In this document: positions 9,053 to 16,700 of the stretch, one piece after another
Position numbering within the stretch: position 1 is the first letter of the stretch
Layout of the letters: each line of letters begins with the position of its first letter
Source: JAYZDB01 sp036338025
Lineage (GTDB): Bacteria; Planctomycetota; UBA1135; UBA2386
DNA length: 21,318 bases
Assembly (NCBI GenBank): GCA_036338025.1
Contig: JAYZDB010000252.1
Span: 1 to 21,318 of the forward strand
Direction of reading: 5' to 3'
Position numbers and translations under genes: made by a program
The notes under the pieces: model-generated
Seen by the model: only the letters and a program-made list of their open reading frames with translations
The model's database searches: none
What the model was told of the DNA's origin: nothing

Positions 9053-9422
9053 GGGCTTGCGCTTGAACGGGATGCGTCGCGCAGAATGTAGCACGCTCGA
9101 CGGGGCATACACACGTGGATCCGCTGCTCTCCCCACCAGCACTACGTCCCGCCATCGGTCACCGGGGATCCGACCACTCCAGAGGCGGTGACTCCAACTC
9201 CTTCGCGGTCCCGGCTGGACGGTCGGAGACGGGATAACGGTCCACCACAAGATGAGGTGAACACTGCAATCTACCGTGGTATCGCCGGGGCGAGGACCGT
9301 GCGGAGCCAGTCCAGTGGGTGGATTGCCATACCTTGGTCCTAGGCGGGCCCGGACACTGGCCAGATTGTGTGCAAGCCCTAGAGTCTAGGGGCCTTGCCC
9401 GCAAGAGCCCGCTCACGCCACC
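9053..9422. other. Divergent intergenic region between the oxidoreductase and multicopper oxidase genes
   Basis: These 370 bases separate two genes that point away from each other and must hold both promoters. Short open frames cross it but none shows protein-like composition or a credible start. On the minus strand a possible extended -10 element, TGCTACATT, lies at 9085-9093, about 33 bases before the oxidoreductase ATG, without a convincing -35. On the plus side the only clear structure is the dyad at 9372-9398, annotated separately. No tRNA, repeat or mobile element was seen. Confidence 0.6.
9372..9398 (+). promoter_or_regulatory. Imperfect inverted repeat before the multicopper oxidase start (operator or leader hairpin candidate)
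   Basis: The core CCCTAGA-G-TCTAGGG (9377-9391) is a perfect 7-base inverted repeat around one base. It is extended by GCAAG (9372-9376) pairing with CTTGC (9394-9398), with two unpaired bases on the right arm, giving 12 pairs in 27 bases. It ends 24 bases before the ATG at 9423. No run of T follows, so it does not look like an intrinsic terminator. A repressor or activator site, or a hairpin in the mRNA leader, is inferred. Metal control would be sensible for a copper enzyme but no specific regulator motif was recognised. Confidence 0.45.
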
Positions 9423-11240
9423 ATGTTCCGACTCCCGACGGACTGTCCGACCCTAGCCTGGTCCATGCTCGCTGCCCTTTTCCTCGGCGGTCTGCCAGTA
9501 CAGGCCCAGGATCTTCGACTGCCCCAGGCAATTGACTACAACCCGCACCCCAGGATCTTCGAGACGGTCCTGTTCGCCCACGAGATTGACCTCCAACTTG
9601 TCGATGGTCAGACCAAGACCCAGGTCATGGCGTACAACGGGAGCGTGCCGGGTCCAACGATCGACGCCAATCTCGGCGATCGGCTGATCGTTCATTTCAT
9701 CAACCTGCTCAACGAACCGACCACCGTGCACTGGCACGGGGTGGAACTGCCAGCAGTGATGGATGGGAGTCACATCTCTCAGGCCTTGATACCTCGGTTC
9801 GGGTACCACCGATACGAGTTCAAGCTCAACAACGCCGCGACCTACTGGTACCACCCCCACAACAAGACCAACGAACAACTGGAGCGGGGACTCTACGGAG
9901 CCCTCATCGTGCGCGACCCAAGTGATGACCGCCGCTTGAGGATTCCGTCCTGGCGAGAGCGGACCGTGTTCCTGGATGACGTCATGGTGGATTCGAACTA
10001 CCAGGTGGCGCCCTTCGCGACGGATCTGACCCAACCGATGATCCCGTGGCGGCGAGCCGAAGATCTGGCCAATGGCAGACCCGGGACCCACACCCTGGTC
10101 AACGGTGTCGAGTCACATGCCGGGAAGATCCCGACGCTGCATGTCATCGCAGGTGCACCGTATCGTTTGCGGTGTGTCAGTTCGTCGAGCGGTGAGACCT
10201 TCCGGCTCAGTATCCGCGACGACCGCCAGACCTGGTATCACATCGGCAGCGACCAGGGCTTGTGGAACCAGGCGGAGTTGATCAAGCCGATCAACACGGT
10301 GCTCGATCTTCGGGGTCACCACAACCTGATGATCTCGAACCCGGACACTAGGGTTGGAGTCACATTGACACCGAGTGACAGGGTCGAAACCGTGCTGGTA
10401 GCGAATGGCGAGATCGATGAGGAATTCTACATCGAGGCTCATGACTTCGTGCGCGGCGAGCACGTCGCCTTTCGCGATCCTCAGAACAACCTCTTGTTCG
10501 GCCACTACCACTTTGATGGCGCTAGCGCGCCGCGGAATCTGATCCGGGTGAAGATCATCGGGCAATCCGTCAACCGACGACGCGGTCCCTGGGATCCTCC
10601 AGCACGACTCCGCAGTCGACCGATCGTGCCCTTGACGATTGATCCGAACATGAAGACCTTGCCGGTGGTGTTTGGCCACGGGTTTCCCGACAAGGTTACT
10701 GGCGACGTGATGTTCTTTGCGCAGGTGCAACGACCCGAACCGTTGCTGGCGGCGGTCCGGGCCAGGACCATGGTGATGCCCCCACCATTCGGACCCATTC
10801 CGATGATGAAGCAGACTGCGGCGACCGGGTACCACGTCAAGATCGGTGAGACCCGGGTCTGGGAGATCGTCAATTTCACTGGTGGCGACCACAACTTCCA
10901 CACTCATGGATTCCGGTTCCAGCATCTGGACACCGAGTACATCGACCTGGATGACGCCCGAAACAACTACATCGAGAAGGCCCAGCGTTTGACCTACGAG
11001 GACACGTTCCGGGTTCCAAAACGCCCCAATCTCATCCTCGGGCGCAGCTTCACCATCGTGCGCGTCATAAGTCGCTTCGATGACCGTTCGCGGCAGCGGC
11101 GATACCGACGAAACAGCAAGGACCTGTTGGCCGGCGGTCTGGTGCCGACTGCGACCAACTCGGGGGGTTGGTTGGTGCACTGCCACCACCTGCCGCATGC
11201 AGCTCGCGGAATGATGTCTTTCATCACCGTGACCCGCTAG
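9423..11240 (+). CDS. Secreted multicopper oxidase (laccase/CotA-like)
   Basis: This 605-residue protein has an N-terminal signal peptide ending near VQAQ (about residue 29). All four copper-binding signatures are intact: HWHG at 103-106, HPH at 144-146, HNFHTH at 490-495 and HCHHLPHAARGM at 586-597. They supply the trinuclear cluster and the type 1 copper, whose ligands would be H490, C587, H592 and M597. Cupredoxin domains lie at about 40-160 and 460-605, with a divergent middle domain between. Such enzymes oxidise phenols, metal ions such as Cu(I) or Mn(II), or similar donors while reducing oxygen to water; no methionine-rich insert typical of CueO is obvious. It is a single gene, divergent from the oxidoreductase and convergent with the glycosyltransferase, whose stop lies only 10 bases away. 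The ATG lacks a Shine-Dalgarno sequence. Substrate unknown; active multicopper oxidase likely. Confidence 0.95.
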   Translation: MFRLPTDCPTLAWSMLAALFLGGLPVQAQDLRLPQAIDYNPHPRIFETVLFAHEIDLQLVDGQTKTQVMAYNGSVPGPTIDANLGDRLIVHFINLLNEPTTVHWHGVELPAVMDGSHISQALIPRFGYHRYEFKLNNAATYWYHPHNKTNEQLERGLYGALIVRDPSDDRRLRIPSWRERTVFLDDVMVDSNYQVAPFATDLTQPMIPWRRAEDLANGRPGTHTLVNGVESHAGKIPTLHVIAGAPYRLRCVSSSSGETFRLSIRDDRQTWYHIGSDQGLWNQAELIKPINTVLDLRGHHNLMISNPDTRVGVTLTPSDRVETVLVANGEIDEEFYIEAHDFVRGEHVAFRDPQNNLLFGHYHFDGASAPRNLIRVKIIGQSVNRRRGPWDPPARLRSRPIVPLTIDPNMKTLPVVFGHGFPDKVTGDVMFFAQVQRPEPLLAAVRARTMVMPPPFGPIPMMKQTAATGYHVKIGETRVWEIVNFTGGDHNFHTHGFRFQHLDTEYIDLDDARNNYIEKAQRLTYEDTFRVPKRPNLILGRSFTIVRVISRFDDRSRQRRYRRNSKDLLAGGLVPTATNSGGWLVHCHHLPHAARGMMSFITVTR

Positions 11241-11250
11241 TCGCCTGGAC

Positions 11251-12363
11251 TCACGAGCTTCCCAGGAGTCGCTCGAACAGTGCGTAGTACTGCGGAACAA
11301 CCACATCTGCGCGATGTGGTGCGACCAGTTCTCGGCGATCTGCACGCAGGCGGAGGCCCTCGTGCTTCCAGCCGTGGCACAATCCACGGAGTGCGACCTC
11401 CAGATCCCGGTAGCGGAACTCTTCGGGTAGCAGTTCCCGGTATACGAGGCGATCTGGAACCAGCGGCCGAGCACCACACCAGGTGGCTTCGAGTATTGAG
11501 AGACCGAAGAATTCGTGCACTGCCGTCGACACCACGATTTGGCTGCGTTGCAAGAGGTCCTCATAGGCGGCGCGGTCCGCAACGAAACCAAAGTGGTCGA
11601 TCCGGTCAGCCAGGGCTTGATGCCCGAGTTGGATCGGATCAGGAACCTGCTCGAATTGCTCGCCGCACACGATCAGCCGGAACGCCACGCCCGCGTCTGC
11701 CAATCTCGTCAGAGCCTCGAAGAACTCCGCCGGGTTCTTGTCATGCTCCCAGCGGTGATTCCACAGCAGGGTCGGTCCATCCTGTCGCTGGTTCGCTGGG
11801 GTGTCATCGAAGCTGGCCACCACCGGCAGGTGCATAGGTACCCCCAGGACCTCGCTGTTGTCCTCGATCTGTTCACGCCAGGTTCGCAGGCGGGCATCCG
11901 GCATTCGACCAAGCAGTTCCGTCCCAGCTGTGCAGAAGGTCTGGCGGTTGTACTCGCTATTGAAGACGCAGCGGGTGGCCGCCAGGGCCGACACCATCTG
12001 GGTGAACCCGAAGTGGGTGTCGCGTTCGACTCCCGCGAGCTCTTCCCGGACCGGATACGCCAGCTGGTTCTCGTGGAAATACAGTACTCGCGGAATCCGA
12101 CCGAGACCCGGATACAAGCCGATCAACTCGGCCAGGGCCAGGTAGGAACTGGCGAATAGCAGGTCGTAGGAATCACGCAATGCAGCATCGTGTTCCTGGG
12201 CCAGCCAGGGCACAGCCCCCCGCATTCGCCACTTCCAATGCCGGCCGGGCATTGTCAACACAGTGCAATCCACACCGTGGCTATCGCGCAGCCCGGTAGT
12301 GAGGTCGCGTAGGAAACGGTGGTGTGACCCACCGTCGAAGGGCTCTAGGAACAGCGCTCGCAT
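11251..12363 (-). CDS. GTDC1-like glycosyltransferase (putative tRNA-queuosine mannosyltransferase, DUF3524 plus GT4)
   Basis: This is a 370-residue soluble glycosyltransferase. The N-terminal half carries the hallmarks of the DUF3524/GTDC1 family: EPFDGGSH at 7-14, an RHWKWR segment at 41-46, the SSYLALAELIGL segment from 72, and YFHENQLAYP at 95-104. The C-terminal half has WNHRWEHDKNP at 201-211, a CGEQFEQVPD segment from 233, and the donor-site HEFFGLSILEA at 283-293. These match human GTDC1 as I remember it almost block by block. GTDC1 (QTMAN) was identified as the enzyme that adds mannose to queuosine in tRNA-Asp, using GDP-mannose. A tRNA-modifying role is therefore likely but not proven for this bacterial homologue. 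It stands alone on its strand, back to back (51 bases) with the 12415 gene, with no queuosine gene nearby. An ordinary small-molecule or glycan GT4 remains an alternative. Confidence 0.85.
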   Translation of the reverse strand: MRALFLEPFDGGSHHRFLRDLTTGLRDSHGVDCTVLTMPGRHWKWRMRGAVPWLAQEHDAALRDSYDLLFASSYLALAELIGLYPGLGRIPRVLYFHENQLAYPVREELAGVERDTHFGFTQMVSALAATRCVFNSEYNRQTFCTAGTELLGRMPDARLRTWREQIEDNSEVLGVPMHLPVVASFDDTPANQRQDGPTLLWNHRWEHDKNPAEFFEALTRLADAGVAFRLIVCGEQFEQVPDPIQLGHQALADRIDHFGFVADRAAYEDLLQRSQIVVSTAVHEFFGLSILEATWCGARPLVPDRLVYRELLPEEFRYRDLEVALRGLCHGWKHEGLRLRADRRELVAPHRADVVVPQYYALFERLLGSS

Positions 12364-12414
12364 CTCGGGGCGACACTATAGGGAGACCGCGGTTTCGTCG
12401 CTAAGATCCCACGC

Positions 12415-13521
12415 ATGCCGCCCCCACTCCAGCCCCCTGGCAAGCTCAAGACCGAGGGCTGCTACCTGCTGGACGCGTCGCACAAGCGTTACCTGAATCT
12501 TGGCTACGAGGAGCCTGAGCCAGCTCAACCGCCGGTCTCCGAGAGCTTCGCGGGCTTCCATGCCCAGCTGGAGCGTGCCCTGCGGGAGGCACTCGAGACT
12601 TGCGGCATCCGCCACCAGCTCAGCGGTGCGCCGCCGGAACTCCAGCTTGAGTTTGCTGGTCAGGAGAACGCGTCGGCGGCTCGCCTCCTGCAGGCCTTCC
12701 AGGACGAGTCGCAGGCCGCCGGGATCCTGGCTGGCGAAGTCTTGCGATTGCATCCGGCGATGACCCAGGCCGACGTCGACCTGGCCGAGCGAGGCTTGCG
12801 AACCGTCGCTCAGAGGCTTCGCACACTCCTGATTGAACACAACTCCTACCTCTCCGGTGGGCTGCGCTACCCGTTTCCTGAAACCTGTGAGGGTGTCGCG
12901 GAGCGTGGTCTGGCGATCTATCGCTTCCCGCAACTTGGCGAGGTGGACGTGGTGGCCGAACAATCCGGCGTCCGGATCACCTTCGCAGCGGCCGAACTCG
13001 GCGAGGTGACTTCGTCGGGCTTCTACCTCCCGACCTTGTTCGGCGGTGATTTTTCCGTCGAGCTCTCGTACGAGCTGGGTACCTGGCGACCGTGCGCTGA
13101 GGAGGCGGCGTGCTTTGCCCTGTTTGCCCAGAACGAGAGTTCTTCGCACCGCTACTACGCCCAACGGATGTCAACCGGCGACCAGCCGCACCGTATCCTG
13201 GCCAGCATGGCCGAGGTGCTTGCCCCTGAGCAGGATGTCGAGGGGATCGCCGGCCGGTTTCGGGTCCAACGTCAGGCCGATACCATCACCTGTTGGCACG
13301 GTTCGCCGGACGCCTCGGATCCGTGGACGCAGCTCGGTTCGGCCGCCGCTCCGGCAGAACAGGAGATGATCCTGGGCGCCAAGATCTGGTCGAAGATCCG
13401 CTGTGACGGGCTGGAGGCCAGGGTATCCAGACTGTGTATCGACGGTCAGATGGCCGATAGACAGATACCCCCGGTCGAGGTTCGGCCAGACCCTCGGAGT
13501 AATCCCCGCGGTGAATCGTAA
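12415..13521 (+). CDS. Unrecognised protein: class III aminotransferase-like small domain without the PLP domain, fused to a beta-sandwich
   Basis: This 368-residue protein has no signal peptide and no firm family. Residues 13-30 (TEGCYLLDASHKRYLNLG) resemble the N-terminal strand of class III/GSA aminotransferases ('GxxLxDxxGxxYLDL'). Residues 45-138, including ALREALETCGI, PELQLEF and EVLRLHPAMTQADVD, resemble the C-terminal small domain of the same fold. The large PLP-binding domain of about 250 residues that should lie between them is absent, so there is no catalytic lysine. From about 140 to the end the protein is strand-rich, with YLPTLFGGDFSVELSYEL at 204-221, recalling LamG/DUF1583-type sandwiches of planctomycetes. 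It is followed after 33 bases by the HtrA-like protease gene on the same strand. It may be a binding or regulatory protein that reuses an enzyme fold. The domain reading is by eye and moderate; the reading frame itself is sound. Confidence 0.7.
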   Translation: MPPPLQPPGKLKTEGCYLLDASHKRYLNLGYEEPEPAQPPVSESFAGFHAQLERALREALETCGIRHQLSGAPPELQLEFAGQENASAARLLQAFQDESQAAGILAGEVLRLHPAMTQADVDLAERGLRTVAQRLRTLLIEHNSYLSGGLRYPFPETCEGVAERGLAIYRFPQLGEVDVVAEQSGVRITFAAAELGEVTSSGFYLPTLFGGDFSVELSYELGTWRPCAEEAACFALFAQNESSSHRYYAQRMSTGDQPHRILASMAEVLAPEQDVEGIAGRFRVQRQADTITCWHGSPDASDPWTQLGSAAAPAEQEMILGAKIWSKIRCDGLEARVSRLCIDGQMADRQIPPVEVRPDPRSNPRGES

Positions 13522-13554
13522 GACCACGGGGCCTCCTTGTCCCAAGAACCGCTA

Positions 13555-15018
13555 ATGCATCGAACCCAATACCTGACAGTTCTTTCGCCGCTTCTGCTGG
13601 TCACCCTCGCGGTTGCCCAGGGCTCCACCAAGCCGGGATCTCTGCGGGCCAAGCGGGCGCTGAACGAGGTCTTGCAACCGAGTGAGGCAGAACTCAGCAA
13701 GCGCGTCACCCCAGTGGTGCGCGCGGTCCGGTCCACCGCCAACTCGGTGGTCAGCGTTCTGATCACCGGCAACCGCTTGAGTGGTTTCAGGCGTGGTTCG
13801 ATGGTCGAGGGGCAAGGTTCGGGGGTGATCATTGACGAGACTGGACTGGTCCTGACCAACTGGCACGTGGTGGCCCGAGCCGCCGCCGCCAATTCTGGAT
13901 CGCAAGTCGAGATCCGCTTGAAGAGTGGTGCCAAGTACAACGCCCGGGTGCTCAGTACCTCCCCAGAATACGATCTGGCGCTGCTGCAATTGAAGCTGCC
14001 GGCCAACACACGGCTCGAGCCATTGACCATGGGTGATTCCAGTTCGCTGATGATTGGGGAGACGGTGATCGCGATCGGAAATCCCAAGGGGCATGCCAAC
14101 ACGGTGACCGTTGGCGTCCTGTCGGCCGAAGACCGGGAGATCACCGTCCGCACTCCGGACGGCAGGGTTCGCAAGTACCAGGGACTCCTGCAGACCGACG
14201 CCGCGATCAACCAGGGCAACAGCGGCGGCGCCCTGCTGGACATCACCGGTCGACTGATTGGTATCAACAACGCGATGTCACCAACCAGCGAGAACATTGG
14301 CTTTGCGATTCCCGTCAACACGGTGCGTCGCGTGTTCCACGAGGTCCTGCTGTCCTCCGAGAACCTCACCAGCGTCTACCTGGGGATGACAGTAGCTGAA
14401 GCCAACGGCGCCCCGGTGCTCTCGAAAGTTGCCGCTGGCGGTCCGGCGGATCGGGCGGGACTGAAGAATGGCGACCAGATTCTCAGCATCAACGGCAAGC
14501 GGGTGTCCTCGACGATCGAATACGCCCGGGCCATCCTCGGCGTCAGTTCTGGCAAACCGCTGGCGATTCGGGTTCGTCGCAAGAACCGTGAACTTACCGG
14601 GCGGCCGGTGCCACTCAGCAACGCTGCGTGGACGGTGATCCGGAGAATTGGTGCCGAGTTCGAGGTGGTCACCCGGAAACAGGAACCCAAGCTGTTGGAA
14701 GTCGCATCCAAGCAGCTCTACCGCGAACTCCGCAAGCGCTCCGGACGTGGTCTCAGCGCGATCTTGCGGGTGCGCACCGTGCACAAGAACTCACCTGCCC
14801 ACGATCTGGGGATCGCCAAGGGTGACGTCCTGCTCGGTATCGTAGACCAGGTGCCGGATCTCTTTACCACCCGCAACATCATCAACACCTTTCCGGATCT
14901 TCGCAGCCTGAACGATGCCCTGCACGTGATGGCCAATCGCCGGGTGCGGGAATTCAACGTCTGGGTACTGCGTAAGGGCGAGGTGATGGATGGGCAGATG
15001 GTAATTCCGCGACTGTAG
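13555..15018 (+). CDS. HtrA/Deg-like S1C serine protease with two PDZ domains
   Basis: The ATG at 13555 opens a signal peptide (MHRTQYLTVLSPLLLVTLAVAQ) and gives 487 residues; an in-frame TTG at 13537 is less likely. The trypsin-like domain has the full triad: H104 in TNWHVV, D140 in EYDLALL and S223 in GNSGGALL. PDZ1 lies at about 275-350 (AAGGPADRAGLKNGDQILSINGK region), and PDZ2 at about 400-476 (HKNSPAHDLGIAKGDVLLGI region). This is the DegP/DegQ layout, though the linker between the PDZ domains is longer than I would expect. HtrA proteins degrade or refold misfolded envelope proteins in the periplasm. It follows the aminotransferase-like gene by 33 bases and probably shares its transcript. 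It converges on the Nudix gene, with only 14 bases between the stops and no terminator hairpin visible. Confidence 0.94.
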   Translation: MHRTQYLTVLSPLLLVTLAVAQGSTKPGSLRAKRALNEVLQPSEAELSKRVTPVVRAVRSTANSVVSVLITGNRLSGFRRGSMVEGQGSGVIIDETGLVLTNWHVVARAAAANSGSQVEIRLKSGAKYNARVLSTSPEYDLALLQLKLPANTRLEPLTMGDSSSLMIGETVIAIGNPKGHANTVTVGVLSAEDREITVRTPDGRVRKYQGLLQTDAAINQGNSGGALLDITGRLIGINNAMSPTSENIGFAIPVNTVRRVFHEVLLSSENLTSVYLGMTVAEANGAPVLSKVAAGGPADRAGLKNGDQILSINGKRVSSTIEYARAILGVSSGKPLAIRVRRKNRELTGRPVPLSNAAWTVIRRIGAEFEVVTRKQEPKLLEVASKQLYRELRKRSGRGLSAILRVRTVHKNSPAHDLGIAKGDVLLGIVDQVPDLFTTRNIINTFPDLRSLNDALHVMANRRVREFNVWVLRKGEVMDGQMVIPRL

Positions 15019-15032
15019 TTGTCCGCGACCGG

Positions 15033-15518
15033 CTATTCATGCCAGCCCGACACGAAGAAGGACCCACCCTCGGTCAGCCAGGTCTGGAAGCTGTCGTGGT
15101 ACGGCGCTCCCAACAAGTCTGATATTTGCGGACGGGGTACCCAACGCACCGCGAGTACCTCAGAGTTGGCCACCGGTTCGCCCCGAAAGTCGGACACTTC
15201 GAAAAAGAACGAGCGCCAGGCATAGTCCACCTGCCCACCGGTAGTGCGCTGGCCTTCTTGCACGAACAGGAATCGGAGATCACCATCGACCGAGAGACCG
15301 GTCTCCTCGGCGAGTTCGCGCTGTAGCGCTTCGGACAATCCCTCGCCGGCCTCGACTTGTCCCCCTGGTAGATCCCAGGTCAGCACCTCCGCGCCCCCGA
15401 TGCGCCGACGGTTCTGCACCATCAAGATGCCGGCCGCGGTTTCCACGACCCCGAAGGCGCCGAGAAAGTCCCGATGGCGCAGGTGGGTTTCGCGAAAGTC
15501 GTTTTTGCGGTCAAGCAT
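15033..15518 (-). CDS. Nudix hydrolase
   Basis: This 161-residue protein has a perfect Nudix box at residues 53-75, G-x5-E-x7-REL-x-EE-x-G-L (GQVEAGE through RELAEETGL), with E59, E68, E71 and E72 as metal ligands or near them. The length is that of a single-domain Nudix enzyme. Such proteins hydrolyse a nucleoside diphosphate linked to another group, for example oxidised nucleotides, NDP-sugars or ADP-ribose. Substrate cannot be told from sequence. It is the last gene of the minus-strand run after the GT4 gene (27-base gap), so an NDP-sugar or housekeeping role are both possible. The ATG at 15518 is the natural start, as the fold begins within 20 residues. Confidence 0.93.
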   Translation of the reverse strand: MLDRKNDFRETHLRHRDFLGAFGVVETAAGILMVQNRRRIGGAEVLTWDLPGGQVEAGEGLSEALQRELAEETGLSVDGDLRFLFVQEGQRTTGGQVDYAWRSFFFEVSDFRGEPVANSEVLAVRWVPRPQISDLLGAPYHDSFQTWLTEGGSFFVSGWHE

Positions 15519-15545
15519 CTCGCAGCATTCTAGCCGAGACTACGA

Positions 15546-16700
15546 TCAGACCTCAGCCTGCAGTGCAACACGTCGGTGGCGGGCGCTGACGTAGTGCTCG
15601 ACCAGTTGGGCCGCGACCTGTGCTGGTTCGAATCGGCCTAGACCCGCTCGCGCCTGTTCGATGCGCTCCGTGACTGCAGCTCCGCCGGCCTGCACCTCGC
15701 GCAGCGCAGAACGCAGGCCCTCGAGACCATGTTCCGGCGGCACCAGGATCCCCGTGCCCCACTCTTGTAGCACATCTCGTATCCCGGGGACGTCGAACCC
15801 GATCACCGGCACACCGGCGGCGAAGGCTTCCAGAGCGACCAAGGGACAGCCCTCGCGGCGACTGCAGAGCACCAGGGCATCGAGACCGGCGAGGTACTCC
15901 TCGGGCCGCTCGACCGAACCCAGAAACCGGATGTTCGGGGCCGCCTTGAGGCGCTCACGTCGCGGACCATCTCCGAGCACGACTCCCAGCATCGAAGGCA
16001 TGCTGGCCAGCAAGTCGACGAAGATCTCCGGCCGCTTTACAGGCACCAGGCGCCCGACGAAGCCGACTACGAAGTTGCCTGCTACCCCGAGACGGTGCCG
16101 GGCGTCGAGACGATCGGCTGCTTGAAAGGGCGCCAGGTGCAGGGCGGGTGGCAGGACCTGGATCCGGCCATCGGCGATCCCCATCTGGTGCAGTTCGCGC
16201 TGGCAACTCGGGCTGACGGCCAACGGAAGGTGGGTTCGCCGAGCCAACTGGGCCTCCAAACGACGCAGCACGAAGTTGACCGGCGCCGGGTAGTAGTCCG
16301 AGAGAACATGCCCGTGGAAGGTGTGCGCGATGACCGGGACATCTTCCAGGAACGCCGCCCGCCGCCCGAACAGTCCGGCCTGGCTGGTGTGGGTATGGAC
16401 GATGTCAGGTCGAAAGCGCCTGATCAGGGCACGCAAGGCTCGAACCGCCCGCAGATCTCGCCACGGCCGAGCCGCCCGACCCAGACGTCGAACCCGCACC
16501 AGCCCACGGCAGCCTTCGTCGATCTGGTCTGCGACCAACACCGGACGATCGCCGAGATCTATTTCAGGCTCGCCAGCCGCGCATCTACCGACCGCCAGCA
16601 GCGTCTGGGTGCCGACCGCCGGGTCTTGATCCCAGAGCGCCAAGGCCTGCCGCGTCGGCCCTCCGATGTTCGCCCTGGTCAAGATGCGCAGCACTCTCAC
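15546..16700 (-). CDS. GT4-family glycosyltransferase
   Basis: This 384-residue protein is a retaining GT-B glycosyltransferase. It has an N-terminal IGG loop (residues 12-14), the acceptor-domain pieces DIVHTHTSQAGLFGR from 99 and HTFHGH at 126-131, the linker FVGRLVPVKRPE at 214-225, and the donor-binding E-x7-E motif at E283/E291 (REGCPLVALEAFAAG region). It probably transfers a sugar from a nucleotide donor during glycan or exopolysaccharide assembly; it has no membrane segment. The start is GTG at 16700, and its bases overlap the TGA of the AsnB-like gene (GTGA, 16697-16700), which points to translational coupling. The gene is very GC-rich and the product rich in Arg and Ala. Donor and acceptor unknown. 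Confidence 0.92.
   Translation of the reverse strand: MRVLRILTRANIGGPTRQALALWDQDPAVGTQTLLAVGRCAAGEPEIDLGDRPVLVADQIDEGCRGLVRVRRLGRAARPWRDLRAVRALRALIRRFRPDIVHTHTSQAGLFGRRAAFLEDVPVIAHTFHGHVLSDYYPAPVNFVLRRLEAQLARRTHLPLAVSPSCQRELHQMGIADGRIQVLPPALHLAPFQAADRLDARHRLGVAGNFVVGFVGRLVPVKRPEIFVDLLASMPSMLGVVLGDGPRRERLKAAPNIRFLGSVERPEEYLAGLDALVLCSRREGCPLVALEAFAAGVPVIGFDVPGIRDVLQEWGTGILVPPEHGLEGLRSALREVQAGGAAVTERIEQARAGLGRFEPAQVAAQLVEHYVSARHRRVALQAEV

Noticed and set aside
9053..9250. N-terminal extension of the oxidoreductase to a start at 9250
   Set aside because: The extra 66 residues are Arg/Pro/Trp-rich, have no signal peptide character, and precede a Rossmann fold that already begins at its normal distance from the 9052 ATG.
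11244..11266. CCTGG/CCAGG hairpin between the convergent multicopper oxidase and glycosyltransferase genes
   Set aside because: Five pairs around a 13-base loop with no T-run on either strand; likely chance.
10113..11591. A 492-codon open frame on the minus strand antisense to the multicopper oxidase
   Set aside because: It overlaps a gene with all copper motifs intact and runs into the glycosyltransferase gene. Its product has no recognisable domain; it is a composition shadow.
12374..12386. CACTATAGGGAGA, identical to the core and start of the T7 phage promoter
   Set aside because: The upstream bases that T7 RNA polymerase recognises (TAATACGACT) do not match, and no phage genes are present. 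It is probably chance, or part of a host promoter between the divergent genes.
13446..14369. A 307-codon open frame antisense to the HtrA-like gene
   Set aside because: The opposite strand carries a complete catalytic triad and two PDZ domains. The antisense product is rich in Ser, Arg and Thr and matches nothing known to me.
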